Origin: Opitutia bacterium UBA4506
Lineage (GTDB): Bacteria > Verrucomicrobiota > Verrucomicrobiia > Opitutales > Puniceicoccaceae
Length of the DNA: 64,000 bases
Direction of reading: 5' to 3'
Assembly (NCBI GenBank): GCA_002388665.1
Contig: DGMY01000049.1
Coordinates: forward strand, 16,801-80,800
Both the position numbers and the translations under genes were made by a program. Position 1 is the stretch's first letter; each line of letters begins with the position of its first letter. Below the pieces are notes generated by a model that was not told where the DNA came from, did no database searches, and worked only from the letters and a program-made list of their open reading frames with translations. Shown here one piece after another: positions 1 to 11,610 of the stretch.

Positions 1-215
1 CCTCGATTCTGCGAATCGGGGTAGTCGGGATGGGTTGCTGGAATACGGCTCGTCGGGAAGCCCCCCCCGAACTGAGTTCGGAGGCTACGGTGGCCTCGAT
101 TCTGCGAATCGGGGTATTCGGGGTGGGTTGCTGGAATCACGGCTCGTCGGGAGGACCCCCGAACCGAGTTCGGAGGCTACGGTGGCCTCGATTCTCTGAA
201 TCGGGGTATTCGGGT
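1..215. repeat. 93-bp tandem repeat array (partial, starts before window)
   Basis: Two full units begin at 1 and 94 and a third, partial unit at 186, giving periods of 93 and 92 bp. Each full unit carries two short dyads with 3-nt loops: GATTC-NNN-GAATC (98-110 in unit 2) and CCGAAC-NNN-GTTCGG (67-81 in unit 1, 159-173 in unit 2). The loop bases differ between copies (tgc/tct and tga/cga) while the stems stay intact, which suggests the hairpins matter. Short open frames through this region are taken to be artefacts of the repetition. The array probably continues to the left of the window. Confidence 0.9.
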
Positions 216-349
216 GATTGAAACGAATTCCGGCCAAGAGATCGGATTTTGAATTCATTTAAGTAGGTCCCGTCTAAAGAGAATCTAATAAATGGAGTAT
301 CGGGAACCAGCTCCCTTGTGTGCTCGCCGTAGGTGTGCTGAATTTAGGA

Positions 350-1432
350 ATGCCTATTCCAAATCAACCTATTGGTTTACGTTCCTTCAGAAGTTTCAGC
401 TTAGCGGCGCTAATTGCCATGAATGCATGGATTGCGCCGGCATCTCAGGCGTGCACGCGGGTAGTATATCATGGGGAGGGAGACGAGATTGTCACAGCCC
501 GGTCAATGGATTGGAGAGTCGACGTCGGGACAAACTTGTGGGTCTTCCCGAGAGGGATGGAGCGCTCGGGTGAAGCTGGCGAAAACTCGCTAGAGTGGAC
601 CTCGAAGTTTGGGAGCGTGATTGCCTCCGGTTACGATATTTCGACGACAGACGGGCTCAATGAGGCCGGACTTTCGTCCTGTGTGTTGTGGTTGGTCGAA
701 TCGGAGTATCCCGAATACGACGGGCAAAAACCGGGACTAACTGTGGCGGCATGGGCGCAGTATATCCTCGATAATTTCGCTACGGTCGCCGAGGCGGTCG
801 CGGTCTTGGAGCAGGAGCCTTTTATCGTCGTAACGGACAAGGTTCCGGGCGAGAACCGGCTGGCTGCGCTGCACCTCGCGATTTCTGATGCGACTGGAGA
901 CAGCGCGATCGTGCAGTATATCGACGGGAAACAAGTCATTCACCACAGTCCGGAGTACCAGGTCATGACCAATTCGCCCACCTTTGACAAACAGCTGGCC
1001 CTCCATAGCTACTGGGAACAGATTGGCGGAACTGTAATGCTGCCCGGCACCAACCGTGCTGCGGATCGTTTTACGCGAGCTGCATTTTACATCAACGCAG
1101 TGCCGAAGGGCGGCGATCCGGTGGAGACGATTGCCAGCGTGTTCAGCGTAATCCGAAACGTGTCGGTGCCCTACGGGTTGACGACTCCAGACCAGCCGAA
1201 CATCTCTTCCACCCGGTGGAGGACCGTCGCTGACCAAAGTCGACTCCGCTATTTCTTCGAGTCAGCGCTGACACCCAGCATCTTTTGGGTGGACCTGGAG
1301 AACCTCGATTTCTCACCGGAGACAGGTGAGGTAAAGGTACTCGATCTAGGACCCGATCAACGGAATATCTTCTCCGGTGAAGTCAGTGGGAAGTTCGTTC
1401 CGAGCAAACCGTTCCGATTTTTGGGAATATAA
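350..1432 (+). CDS. Secreted linear amide C-N hydrolase (choloylglycine hydrolase / penicillin V acylase family)
   Basis: A 360-residue Ntn-hydrolase-type enzyme that would cleave linear amides such as N-acyl compounds or conjugated bile-acid-like substrates in the periplasm. The chosen ATG gives a classic signal peptide with Arg residues near 11-14, a hydrophobic core, and an ASQA/C junction. Cleavage would expose Cys35 as the N-terminal nucleophile expected in this family. The later ARSMDW segment (Arg and Asp), an NSP segment and the TNRAADRF segment match positions of conserved family catalytic or binding residues. A GTG 30 bases upstream is an alternative start with no better ribosome site. 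The substrate cannot be deduced: family members include bile salt hydrolases, penicillin acylases and N-acyl-homoserine-lactone acylases. It stands alone and is not in an obvious operon. Confidence 0.88.
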   Translation: MPIPNQPIGLRSFRSFSLAALIAMNAWIAPASQACTRVVYHGEGDEIVTARSMDWRVDVGTNLWVFPRGMERSGEAGENSLEWTSKFGSVIASGYDISTTDGLNEAGLSSCVLWLVESEYPEYDGQKPGLTVAAWAQYILDNFATVAEAVAVLEQEPFIVVTDKVPGENRLAALHLAISDATGDSAIVQYIDGKQVIHHSPEYQVMTNSPTFDKQLALHSYWEQIGGTVMLPGTNRAADRFTRAAFYINAVPKGGDPVETIASVFSVIRNVSVPYGLTTPDQPNISSTRWRTVADQSRLRYFFESALTPSIFWVDLENLDFSPETGEVKVLDLGPDQRNIFSGEVSGKFVPSKPFRFLGI

Positions 1433-1615
1433 AGGGAGCCGGCCTTGAGTCTCCTCGCAAGTATTCAAAGCGGGAAGACAGCGGAGCGCGTAGGGGAGAT
1501 TGGTGACAGGTAAGTGGATACCTGATCCGCAGCGGCGGGGTGGGCCCCCAACTCGTAGCTCGGGTACCGGTCGACCCGATCGCCTTCTACGTGTGGTATC
1601 GAATCGAAGCGGATC

Positions 1616-2089
1616 TTATTCCGAAGGAAGGAGATTCCGGATGGAAGAAATGCGCCAGACTCCGTTGCGACCCTTCACCAGGGTGAAGCTACTCCAAATG
1701 ACACGGTCCGGGCCATCCGTTCCTTCGATGACGTATTGGGCGTCGGCGAGCGCGACATTGTGGCTGAGAAAGCGGACGGTTTCGACCGTCAGGGAAGGAT
1801 CTCCCGGATTGGTCGCCGTGCTGCGCTTCATCCCCGAAGTGGTGGCGTCGATTCCGCGGCGCCATTCCCCTCGGGAGGTTAGCTGATCGACCTCTGGATC
1901 GAGGACGGATTGGACGAGTTGAAGATCACGCGCCTGCCGTCCATCGACGTAGGTATGCAGCGTCTCGCGCACACGCTTATGTTCAGAGGCTGATCCTACG
2001 GGAGTCGCCGGGCCACCTCCGCCACAAGAGATCAACAGGAATACGACAACTGAATAGGAAGGAAATTTCAGGATTGGATGCAGCTTCAT
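1616..2089 (-). CDS. Lipoprotein with a SnoaL/DUF4440-like (NTF2-fold) domain
   Basis: A 157-residue predicted lipoprotein. The N-terminus has Lys3 and then a hydrophobic stretch ending in a lipobox LLIS/C near residue 22, followed by a Gly-rich linker (CGGGGP). The rest resembles small NTF2-fold domains of the SnoaL/DUF4440 type: an N-terminal helix (VRETLHTYVDGRQARDL), then strands ending in a typical ...WSSFTLVKGRNGVWRISS segment. Such domains are often non-enzymatic ligand or protein binders, so no reaction is proposed. The opposite strand also has an open frame here, but it lacks family features. The gene is monocistronic, convergent with the upstream hydrolase. Confidence 0.75.
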   Translation of the reverse strand: MKLHPILKFPSYSVVVFLLISCGGGGPATPVGSASEHKRVRETLHTYVDGRQARDLQLVQSVLDPEVDQLTSRGEWRRGIDATTSGMKRSTATNPGDPSLTVETVRFLSHNVALADAQYVIEGTDGPDRVIWSSFTLVKGRNGVWRISSIRNLLPSE

Positions 2090-2279
2090 GGTAGTCTGGG
2101 CTGAGGAATCGATCGTGGTTGAAAGGTGCGGAAGGTGCGAAGAGCCCCCGCTCGTACCTAGGTTGTCGAGATGCTGTTCTGTTTTGAGCGAAATTTCAAT
2201 CCTTCGCTAGGAGGGCGACAGTCAGATGAAATGGAACTAACTGGGATGCCCAGTGTGTGGGCGGAAGGGAACTGTTGAA

Positions 2280-2317
2280 GAAGCAGCGGGGCCCAGGCGA
2301 ATTCGCCTGGGCCCCGC
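2280..2317 (-). terminator. Strong perfect hairpin downstream of the MFS gene
   Basis: A perfect 32-bp inverted repeat (2286-2317; arms of 16 bp, GC-rich with AATT at the centre) lies 36 bases past the stop of the minus-strand transporter gene. On the minus strand it is followed by a moderately T-rich tract (gcttcttc). It is best read as an intrinsic terminator for that gene. The perfect symmetry would also allow action in both directions. Confidence 0.7.
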
Positions 2318-2352
2318 GCTCAGTGAAGTCTCTATGATTGCCCCCAAGCCCG

Positions 2353-3900
2353 TCAGCTCGCTGGCTTGGGGTCGGTGCTCATGGCGACCGCCTCGACGAC
2401 GGGAGAGCCCGGGGGAGTTGTGGGATCCTCCAACTCGGTCTCATCCAGTGATTCTAGATTGATTCCCTTGGTTTCGATTCCGAACCATGCGGTCACCCCA
2501 GCCCCGATGATGGAAGTGCCGATCAAGACGTAAAGGAGGTTTGCAGTTCCAATACTGGTGAGCAGAACCGGGAAGAGAAAGGCGGTCGTGACCGCACCGA
2601 TCTTGCCGAACGACGCGGCGAAGCCGGCGCCCTTTCCCCGTACCTTGGTGGGGAATACTTCCCCAGCGAGGAGGTAGGTCATGGCATTTGGTCCAATGTT
2701 GGTCATGAAATTAAAGATCATGAACCCCGCAAAAATTAGAAAGAGGTTGGTGGACCCGTCTGGATTGAGCGAAAGGGCCGCAAGGAGCAATCCAACAGCG
2801 CACCCGAGAAACCCGAATATCTGGAGTCGAATTCGGCCGATTTTATCGACGAGGAACACCGCAAAGATGATTCCCACAATCAGGAGAACATCGAGGATGG
2901 CCGATCCTTTTGCCGCCAATAGGTCATCGTGGATAATCGCGGCGATGTTGTGCGAACCGCTTTTGTCGCCGATCATCGTCGCTAGAATCGTGGGGGTGAA
3001 GATTCCGATGCCGTAGGTACCGAGATCCTGCAAAAACCAAGGCACAGAAGCCAGAATGGTCGCCTTCCGGTTTTTCTTTGAAAAGAGCTGAGCGTAAGAA
3101 GTGCCTTTCTTCTTATCTTTGTGGGGCTTCTTCGGCATTTTGAGAGTGATTTCCTTGGGGTAGAGAGGTTTGCGGCCGAGGAGCTTGTGCAGTTCCTTTG
3201 TGGCATCCTCTTTGCGGTGCTGGGAAACCAGCCAGTGCGCACTTTCAGGAACGAAGAAGCGCAAAAACACAATCACTACGCCGAGCGGTAGGATGCTGCC
3301 GTACATCCAGCGCCAGGCATCGGGCTCTGGGTATATTTTCAGGATAAAGAATCCAATCACTGTCCCGAAAAGGGCTCCGACTGCTTGAAACGCAAACGCT
3401 CCCAGAACCAATTTTCCGCGGGCTCGACTTGGAATGCTCTCTGAGATCACCACGTGAGCGGTGGGGTAGTCGCACCCGAGCGCGGCCCCAACCCCAAAGA
3501 GAAAGATGACAAAGAACCAGAAACTCGGGCTGAGCGCTACGCCAAGAAGGAAGATGGTGAACAACGCCATCTCGGCGATGAACATTTTCTTTCGCCCGAA
3601 TTTATCGGCCAGCCCGCCCAGGACTGTCGCACCGATGAGGATCCCGAAAAGAGGGGCCGCTCCCACGATCCCCTTTTCAGCTGCGGAGAGACCGAAGTTT
3701 TGGTGGAGGAGCGGGATCGCTACCCCGGTCATAAAAACGACCATGCCCTCGAAAAACTTACCGGCTGTCGCGAGCATCCAGATTCGTTTTTGCATCGAAG
3801 TTATCACCGACTCTGAAACGGACGTTCCGTCATTCCAAAAAGGAGTCTCATCGATATACGATTGGACTGACCTGGCTTTGTGCGGTTTTGCTGGTTTCAT
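2353..3900 (-). CDS. MFS transporter, sugar-porter-like
   Basis: A 515-residue protein with about 12 hydrophobic segments and a long, Lys-rich central cytoplasmic loop (around residues 250-270), typical of the major facilitator superfamily. Sugar-porter hallmarks are visible: the loop 2-3 motif GGLADKFGRKKM near residue 95, PESAHWL at the end of the first half, and an ETKGINLE motif after the last helix, corresponding to PETKGxxLE. The GCDYPTAHVV segment in helix 4 resembles the acidic motif seen in proton-coupled phosphate, organic acid and sugar carriers. The N-terminal 40 residues are a soluble extension. Substrate is unknown; a sugar or organic acid is most likely. Monocistronic, with a strong terminator just downstream. 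Confidence 0.85.
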   Translation of the reverse strand: MKPAKPHKARSVQSYIDETPFWNDGTSVSESVITSMQKRIWMLATAGKFFEGMVVFMTGVAIPLLHQNFGLSAAEKGIVGAAPLFGILIGATVLGGLADKFGRKKMFIAEMALFTIFLLGVALSPSFWFFVIFLFGVGAALGCDYPTAHVVISESIPSRARGKLVLGAFAFQAVGALFGTVIGFFILKIYPEPDAWRWMYGSILPLGVVIVFLRFFVPESAHWLVSQHRKEDATKELHKLLGRKPLYPKEITLKMPKKPHKDKKKGTSYAQLFSKKNRKATILASVPWFLQDLGTYGIGIFTPTILATMIGDKSGSHNIAAIIHDDLLAAKGSAILDVLLIVGIIFAVFLVDKIGRIRLQIFGFLGCAVGLLLAALSLNPDGSTNLFLIFAGFMIFNFMTNIGPNAMTYLLAGEVFPTKVRGKGAGFAASFGKIGAVTTAFLFPVLLTSIGTANLLYVLIGTSIIGAGVTAWFGIETKGINLESLDETELEDPTTPPGSPVVEAVAMSTDPKPAS

Positions 3901-4063
3901 GGTTCCGGTATCGCCAGATTTGAAAGCTCAATCAAGACGTACCCCGCTGTGAAACGGGATTGTTGCCGTCGCCGATATAAAAGTAAAAATTCTGCAACGG
4001 ATCATGGGGAATATCTCCACTACCCCATTCTTTGTCGGCCGATTTCCTTCTTTTGCGGAGACT

Positions 4064-5821
4064 CTAGCGCCGAATTGTCGCAAAGCAGCCGAGAGGGATC
4101 AGCGCCAATGCCAGCGCAGCGGCCATTGGCGATACGAAGCCAGCCAGGGAGAGGGAAAGAGCAACCATAGCAGTGGCCGCGAAGCAGGCGGAAGATCGCC
4201 GGAGTTGCCGACTCCGCCAACTTCTGGTGCGGAAGAGCGTCTCGATCTCCGCAAAACCGTTCTGAGAAAGGAGAAAGTCGCTTTTGGTTTGGATAGAGGC
4301 GGGCGACGAGTGGTAGGACCCGATGCACTGTGCGCGGGTGAACGCGAGGGCGTCTTCGCTCTGGTTTCCGATGACGAGAGTTCCACCGCTCGCGTTTCTC
4401 TGTATCCAGTTGGCTGCCGATTCGGGCGCGACGTCGGCTCGGATGAATGCAGACGAAGGTCGGGGAGAAGACTCTCTCGCTTCAATGGTTGAGGGAGTGG
4501 CTTTCCCTACGCAGGAAAGGGTGAGTCCCTGGGATTGGAGTTTGGTGGCGAGTTCCTCCAGATCTCCTTGTTGGGGAGGGGCATCTCCGATTGAGAGTGA
4601 AGATCGGGTGAGAAACACGTTCCGGATATCTGAGAGTCGCGCCCACAGGGATTCATTTCGTGGGACGATTCCCCGGGATTGCAAAGAATCGAAAGCTAGA
4701 TGGTTGATGGCCATCCAGATCGAAACCAGCGACCTTGGACTCGAAACGAGCAGGACAGCCAGAGCGACTTGAAGGCCCGATCGGAAATCAATGAAAACCG
4801 ACCAGACGGTGCCCCCTATTATAGAAAGTGCGATCAGCAGGCAGCCGTAGACGCTCGTGATCCTCTGGAGCAGGGGAGGCGGGGGCGGTGCAAGCCCGGG
4901 CTCTGGTTGAGATTGATCCAGTGTCTCGCGATCACCTCCTTCCGACGAGGGAGTGTTTTCGTGACGCGCTTCGAAGCGCCCCTGTAGCCATTGTCCCAGA
5001 AGGACGACGAACATTAGAACAGGAAACCATTCGGGCGAGGGAGGGAGCTGCCAATCACCGAGCCAATTGAGAGAGGAAGCGAGGAATCCCAGGGTCAAAC
5101 CACACGCTAGCGGTAGGTCCGGATGAATTTCGCCGAATCGAGCTGCGTCCCAGGCTTTTGCGACAAGCCCGAGCCCACCGAGCCCAAAGCTCAGCAAGGA
5201 AAGAAAGAGGGGGAGGATGGCGATAATTCCCTGTAGGGGAAGTGATTCCAGGATCTTCCATTGATCGGCCGCGAGTAGGAGACCGGACGCCGCGGCCAAA
5301 ACCCCGCAAATTTGGAGACGGCCGAAATCAAAATGGGTTGAGCCGGTAGGGGCGGCTGGGGAGAAGCGATACCCGAACCGGATGACCTCGGCCCGAAAAT
5401 CCATGGCGGAGAAGTTTCCCGGATCCCACTCCAGCGTGGCGGCACCGGATCGCAGATCGACTGAGAACCGCTTGCCCCCGGCAAAATTCCGAAAAAGCTC
5501 CTCCAGGAGCCACGTGCAGCCGAAACAGGAAATCCCCCGAACGCGAAGGGATAGACGGGCAGGGGAGCCGGTGGACCGCGCCAGATCTTCCGCCTCGTCG
5601 ACGGCTCCGCGAAACCATTCGACCTCTTTCCCCGACGAAGGGGATTCGGAGACCGGCTGAATGGATCCGTCTCTCAGAGAATAGAATTTCCCGAGACCTC
5701 TCTCTTCGATCAAGTTGTGAACATGCTTGCAGCCGCCACAGCAAAATAGCTCAGCGGAAGTACCTGAAAACGGAGTCCCACAGTGAAGGCAGATTCTCGA
5801 TTCAGTCACGGGAGCCTTCAC
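4064..5821 (-). CDS. FixI/CopA-like membrane protein with degenerate P-type ATPase motifs
   Basis: A 585-residue relative of copper-type P-type ATPases (FixI/CcoI) that cannot pump by the usual mechanism. The N-terminal metal-binding part is intact: CLHCG, a CCGGC knuckle, and GISCFGCTWLLEE matching the HMA CxxC. After several membrane helices, the actuator domain (TGES) is replaced by a short Pro-rich linker. The CPC of the sixth helix reads SPR, the phosphorylation motif DKTGT aligns with LTRSS, and the GDGxND hinge aligns with GNQSED. The frame remains open throughout, so the protein is probably expressed as a metal-binding or accessory protein rather than decaying. GTG at 5821 is chosen because ATG starts further upstream (5884, 5950) would overlap nadD by 80 bases or more. 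Last gene of a three-gene operon. Confidence 0.75.
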   Translation of the reverse strand: MKAPVTESRICLHCGTPFSGTSAELFCCGGCKHVHNLIEERGLGKFYSLRDGSIQPVSESPSSGKEVEWFRGAVDEAEDLARSTGSPARLSLRVRGISCFGCTWLLEELFRNFAGGKRFSVDLRSGAATLEWDPGNFSAMDFRAEVIRFGYRFSPAAPTGSTHFDFGRLQICGVLAAASGLLLAADQWKILESLPLQGIIAILPLFLSLLSFGLGGLGLVAKAWDAARFGEIHPDLPLACGLTLGFLASSLNWLGDWQLPPSPEWFPVLMFVVLLGQWLQGRFEARHENTPSSEGGDRETLDQSQPEPGLAPPPPPLLQRITSVYGCLLIALSIIGGTVWSVFIDFRSGLQVALAVLLVSSPRSLVSIWMAINHLAFDSLQSRGIVPRNESLWARLSDIRNVFLTRSSLSIGDAPPQQGDLEELATKLQSQGLTLSCVGKATPSTIEARESSPRPSSAFIRADVAPESAANWIQRNASGGTLVIGNQSEDALAFTRAQCIGSYHSSPASIQTKSDFLLSQNGFAEIETLFRTRSWRSRQLRRSSACFAATAMVALSLSLAGFVSPMAAALALALIPLGCFATIRR

Positions 5822-6407
5822 GCGAATACTGATCGAGGGAGTCGGCGACTGACTCTGGGACGAGAGATCGGATCGATCGGCCATCGAGTAGGCGCTCGCG
5901 GATCTCGGTCGCGCTAATGTCGACCCGGCGGGAAGGCAGAAAGACGACATTGGTCGCGGGGGCGGAATCGTTCTCAGGTTTCTCCTCCGTCGCCCTGGAG
6001 GCACAGAGAAACGTGACCTCCTGTTGCAGCTCCTCCAAGGATTTCCACTGAGTCAGTTGTTCAAACTGATCTCCTCCGATCAGGAAAAATAGCTCTGCCT
6101 CGGGGAATCTATCCCGAAAATGGCGAACGGCCTCGATACTGTAGACCCGCCGACCCTGCTGGATCTCAAAATTGTCCACCGCAAACGCCCGGAACTTTGC
6201 AATCGCCCGCTCGACCATGGCGAAACGCTGGTCGGGGGAATTTCCCGCCTCACTGTTGCGAAGCGGGGCGGAAAACGCCGGGAGAAAGATAATCTGATCC
6301 AGCTGGGCAAACTGCAGTGCATCCTCGGCAATAACGATGTGACCGAGGTGGATCGGATCGAAGGTCCCACCATAGATCCCAATTCGCTGCCGAAGAGGAC
6401 CCGGCAT
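5802..6407 (-). CDS. nadD: Nicotinate-nucleotide adenylyltransferase
   Basis: A 201-residue cytoplasmic enzyme of NAD synthesis that joins nicotinate mononucleotide and ATP to give deamido-NAD. The nucleotidyltransferase signature GGTFDPIHLGH lies at about residues 13-23 and the C-terminal ISATEIRERL motif completes the ATP site; length fits the family. The start chosen is the ATG that overlaps the stop of the upstream membrane-protein gene (TAATG), implying translational coupling; a start 42 bases upstream would overlap that gene. The 3' end overlaps the degenerate ATPase gene by 20 bases. Confidence 0.95.
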   Translation of the reverse strand: MPGPLRQRIGIYGGTFDPIHLGHIVIAEDALQFAQLDQIIFLPAFSAPLRNSEAGNSPDQRFAMVERAIAKFRAFAVDNFEIQQGRRVYSIEAVRHFRDRFPEAELFFLIGGDQFEQLTQWKSLEELQQEVTFLCASRATEEKPENDSAPATNVVFLPSRRVDISATEIRERLLDGRSIRSLVPESVADSLDQYSREGSRD

Positions 6408-6781
6408 TATTGGAGGGCCTGAACCGTATTCCCGAACACACCCAGCCAAGCGGCAAACCCTGCCAGTACTATAATGGCGATCCAGAGGACCTTATTCCAT
6501 TCGGGCTTCTTATTGACCATCGAAAGAGCGGCTCCCAGAAGAAGCCAGATGACGATCTTGATGTTGAGCCACATTGGCCAATCATAGTGTAACCGCGCCT
6601 TCATTCCGAAACCACCGAGAATGATCAAAAACAGACCGGTGCCGCTGACCACAGCGCCCATTATCCGCATTGGCTTGTTGTCCGGAGCCAGGACCGCGCG
6701 GGCCAATAGTGCACCGTACCCCATGACCATAAGAAATGCTCCGAAGAGGTGAAGAAAGAGATATACGTTTGATGATAGCAT
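6407..6781 (-). CDS. Small integral membrane protein, four predicted helices
   Basis: A 124-residue, very hydrophobic protein with four likely transmembrane helices. A His in the first helix (YLFLHLFGAF) and a Lys in the third (LNIKIVIWLLLGA) vaguely recall HemJ/CopD-type membrane proteins, but the similarity is too weak to assign. AAGGA lies about seven bases before the ATG, a good ribosome site. It is the first gene of an operon with nadD and the degenerate FixI-like protein, whose metal-binding N-terminus hints at a shared link to copper or haem-copper respiration. That link is inference only. Confidence 0.75.
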   Translation of the reverse strand: MLSSNVYLFLHLFGAFLMVMGYGALLARAVLAPDNKPMRIMGAVVSGTGLFLIILGGFGMKARLHYDWPMWLNIKIVIWLLLGAALSMVNKKPEWNKVLWIAIIVLAGFAAWLGVFGNTVQALQ

Positions 6782-7222
6782 GATTGGTTCCTTGTTTGTA
6801 GCGGTAGCTAGAAACGGGCCGGGAGACGAGGGAAATTTTTAAAATACGTAGCGGTAGCAAGTTGAGGAATATTCTCAAAATACCTGTGAAATAGGCTTGT
6901 GATTCGGGTCGATTTTCGTGTGCATTCACCCGTCCCGAGAAAGGTCTGATCTCAAAGGCGTACTTTCGCAAAAATTTCAGCCAAACACTACATATGGGGG
7001 TTGGTGCATGCGAATTTCCTTTATTTAGTGTTTGACTGACTCGGACGAAATCTTGTCAATTCAAGTCACGATTGGCCGTCCTCCCTCGAAACCACTAAAA
7101 AACGCTGTCCTCGGTGCGTAGCCACTGGATAGTTGGTGGAGAAGAGTGGAAGCAGCCTACCTTGCGCGGGAATCAGCCGCTTTCCATCTTCTACCGACGA
7201 TCCGACAACACACGCTCTATCC
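6782..7222. other. Divergent regulatory region between the nadD operon and nrdB
   Basis: No gene is visible in these 440 bases. The left half, upstream of the minus-strand operon, has an 11-bp direct repeat GTAGCGGTAGC (6798-6808 and 6848-6858, 50 bp apart) and a near-perfect palindrome around GAATATTC (6862-6878). The right half carries candidate NrdR boxes (listed separately) upstream of nrdB, followed by a TTGACT hexamer at 7032-7037 without a convincing -10. Confidence 0.6.
6985..7031 (+). promoter_or_regulatory. Candidate pair of NrdR boxes upstream of nrdBA
   Basis: Two 16-bp elements resemble the NrdR consensus acaCwATATAtwGtgt: 6985-7000 keeps the left half (ACACTA) and 7016-7031 keeps the right half (TTTAGTGT). 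By hand count they match about 12 and 11 of 16 positions. Centres are 31 bp apart, three helical turns, the usual spacing for cooperative binding of this repressor of ribonucleotide reductase genes. Position about 190 bases before nrdB fits if the transcript has a long leader. No nrdR gene lies in the window. Confidence 0.5.
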
Positions 7223-8308
7223 ATGGAATCTACCTACAAAATTGGCGACCGCACCTTCGTTCTCGACAAAGACAAAGCCGAGGAGGCGTTTGCAGCGAAA
7301 AAGATCATTCTCGGTCGAGAGACCATGACTTTTAACCTGCTCCCGTTGAAATATTCGTGGGCCTACGATTTGTACCGGACCATGAAAGCCAATCACTGGG
7401 AGCCGGAAGACATTCCCATGCAAAAGGACGTCGAACAATGGCGATCCAGTGGGGATCTCTCTGATGTCGACCGCTGGATCATCATGATGGGACTGGGATA
7501 TTTCTCAGCGGCCGAAGGGATCGTGGGCGACAACATCATTCACGTGGTTCGCGAGCTCGTGACCGCCCCGGAATTGAAATTGGTTCTCGGTCGCCACGCC
7601 CACGAGGAAAACATCCATGCTGACAGTCTGTTGTACATGATCAGTTCACTGGGCGTGAACCCTCACGAATGCGAGGCGATGTTCGAGCAGATTCCGACGA
7701 TTCGGAAGAAGAACGAGTTTGTGACCAAGACCTCCCTCGGGCTCCGCCGGGACCTCGACCTCAACAAGGTCGAGAACAAGCAACTTTTTGCCAAAAACCT
7801 CTTTGTGTTTGGGCAGTGCATGGAAGGCACTCAGTTCTACGGCCTCTTTGGGATGATCCTCAGCCTTTACCGCCAGAATAAATTTCCCGGAATCGGCCAG
7901 ATGTTCCGCTATACCTTACGGGATGAGTCGAACCACATCGAGTTGTGCCGGAATTTGCTCATGGATCTCGTCGACGAGAATCCCGAGATCTGGACGAGCG
8001 ATTTCAAGACCGAGATGGTTGACATCATGAAGGAGGCGGTCGAGCTTGAGAAAGAGTTCATTCGCGACTGTCTGCCAGTGAATGGGCTCGGTCTGAGTTC
8101 CGAAGAATTCCTCGAGTATATCGACTATATCGCCGATCGCCGCCTGGAAGGCGTCGGACTCGATCCGATCAACCCGGGTGTTCAAAACCCGTTTCCTTGG
8201 CTCGCCGAAATGATGGACATTCAGAAGGAGCAAAACTTCTTCGAAGGTCGCGTCACCGAGTACCAAAAATCATCTTCACTTTCCGCAGTCGACGACGACG
8301 AACTTTGA
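7223..8308 (+). CDS. nrdB: Ribonucleoside-diphosphate reductase, beta (R2) subunit, class Ic type
   Basis: A 361-residue ferritin-like subunit that provides the oxidising cofactor for ribonucleotide reduction. The six metal ligands are readable: Glu98 (SAAEGIVG), Glu129 and His132 (EENIHAD), Glu201 (QCMEGTQF), Glu235 and His238 (RDESNHIE). Two features mark the chlamydial class Ic group rather than class Ia: the first ligand is Glu instead of Asp, and the position of the radical tyrosine (four after His132) is Leu136. Such proteins use a Mn/Fe centre in place of a tyrosyl radical. The ATG at 7223 starts a typical MESTYKIG; upstream in-frame codons look non-coding. nrdA follows after 24 bases. 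Confidence 0.93.
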   Translation: MESTYKIGDRTFVLDKDKAEEAFAAKKIILGRETMTFNLLPLKYSWAYDLYRTMKANHWEPEDIPMQKDVEQWRSSGDLSDVDRWIIMMGLGYFSAAEGIVGDNIIHVVRELVTAPELKLVLGRHAHEENIHADSLLYMISSLGVNPHECEAMFEQIPTIRKKNEFVTKTSLGLRRDLDLNKVENKQLFAKNLFVFGQCMEGTQFYGLFGMILSLYRQNKFPGIGQMFRYTLRDESNHIELCRNLLMDLVDENPEIWTSDFKTEMVDIMKEAVELEKEFIRDCLPVNGLGLSSEEFLEYIDYIADRRLEGVGLDPINPGVQNPFPWLAEMMDIQKEQNFFEGRVTEYQKSSSLSAVDDDEL

Positions 8309-8332
8309 TTTAAATCTCCAGCTCTCCCAACC

Positions 8333-11587
<3,255 letters not shown>

Positions 11588-11610
11588 TCGGCATGCCGGT
11601 TGAGTGAGGA

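Noticed and set aside
30..221. Short plus-strand open frame over the 93-bp repeats
   Set aside because: It is made only of repeat units and has no ribosome site or protein features.
1500..1886. Plus-strand open frame opposite the DUF4440-like lipoprotein
   Set aside because: The opposite strand has a lipobox and recognisable domain; this frame has neither.
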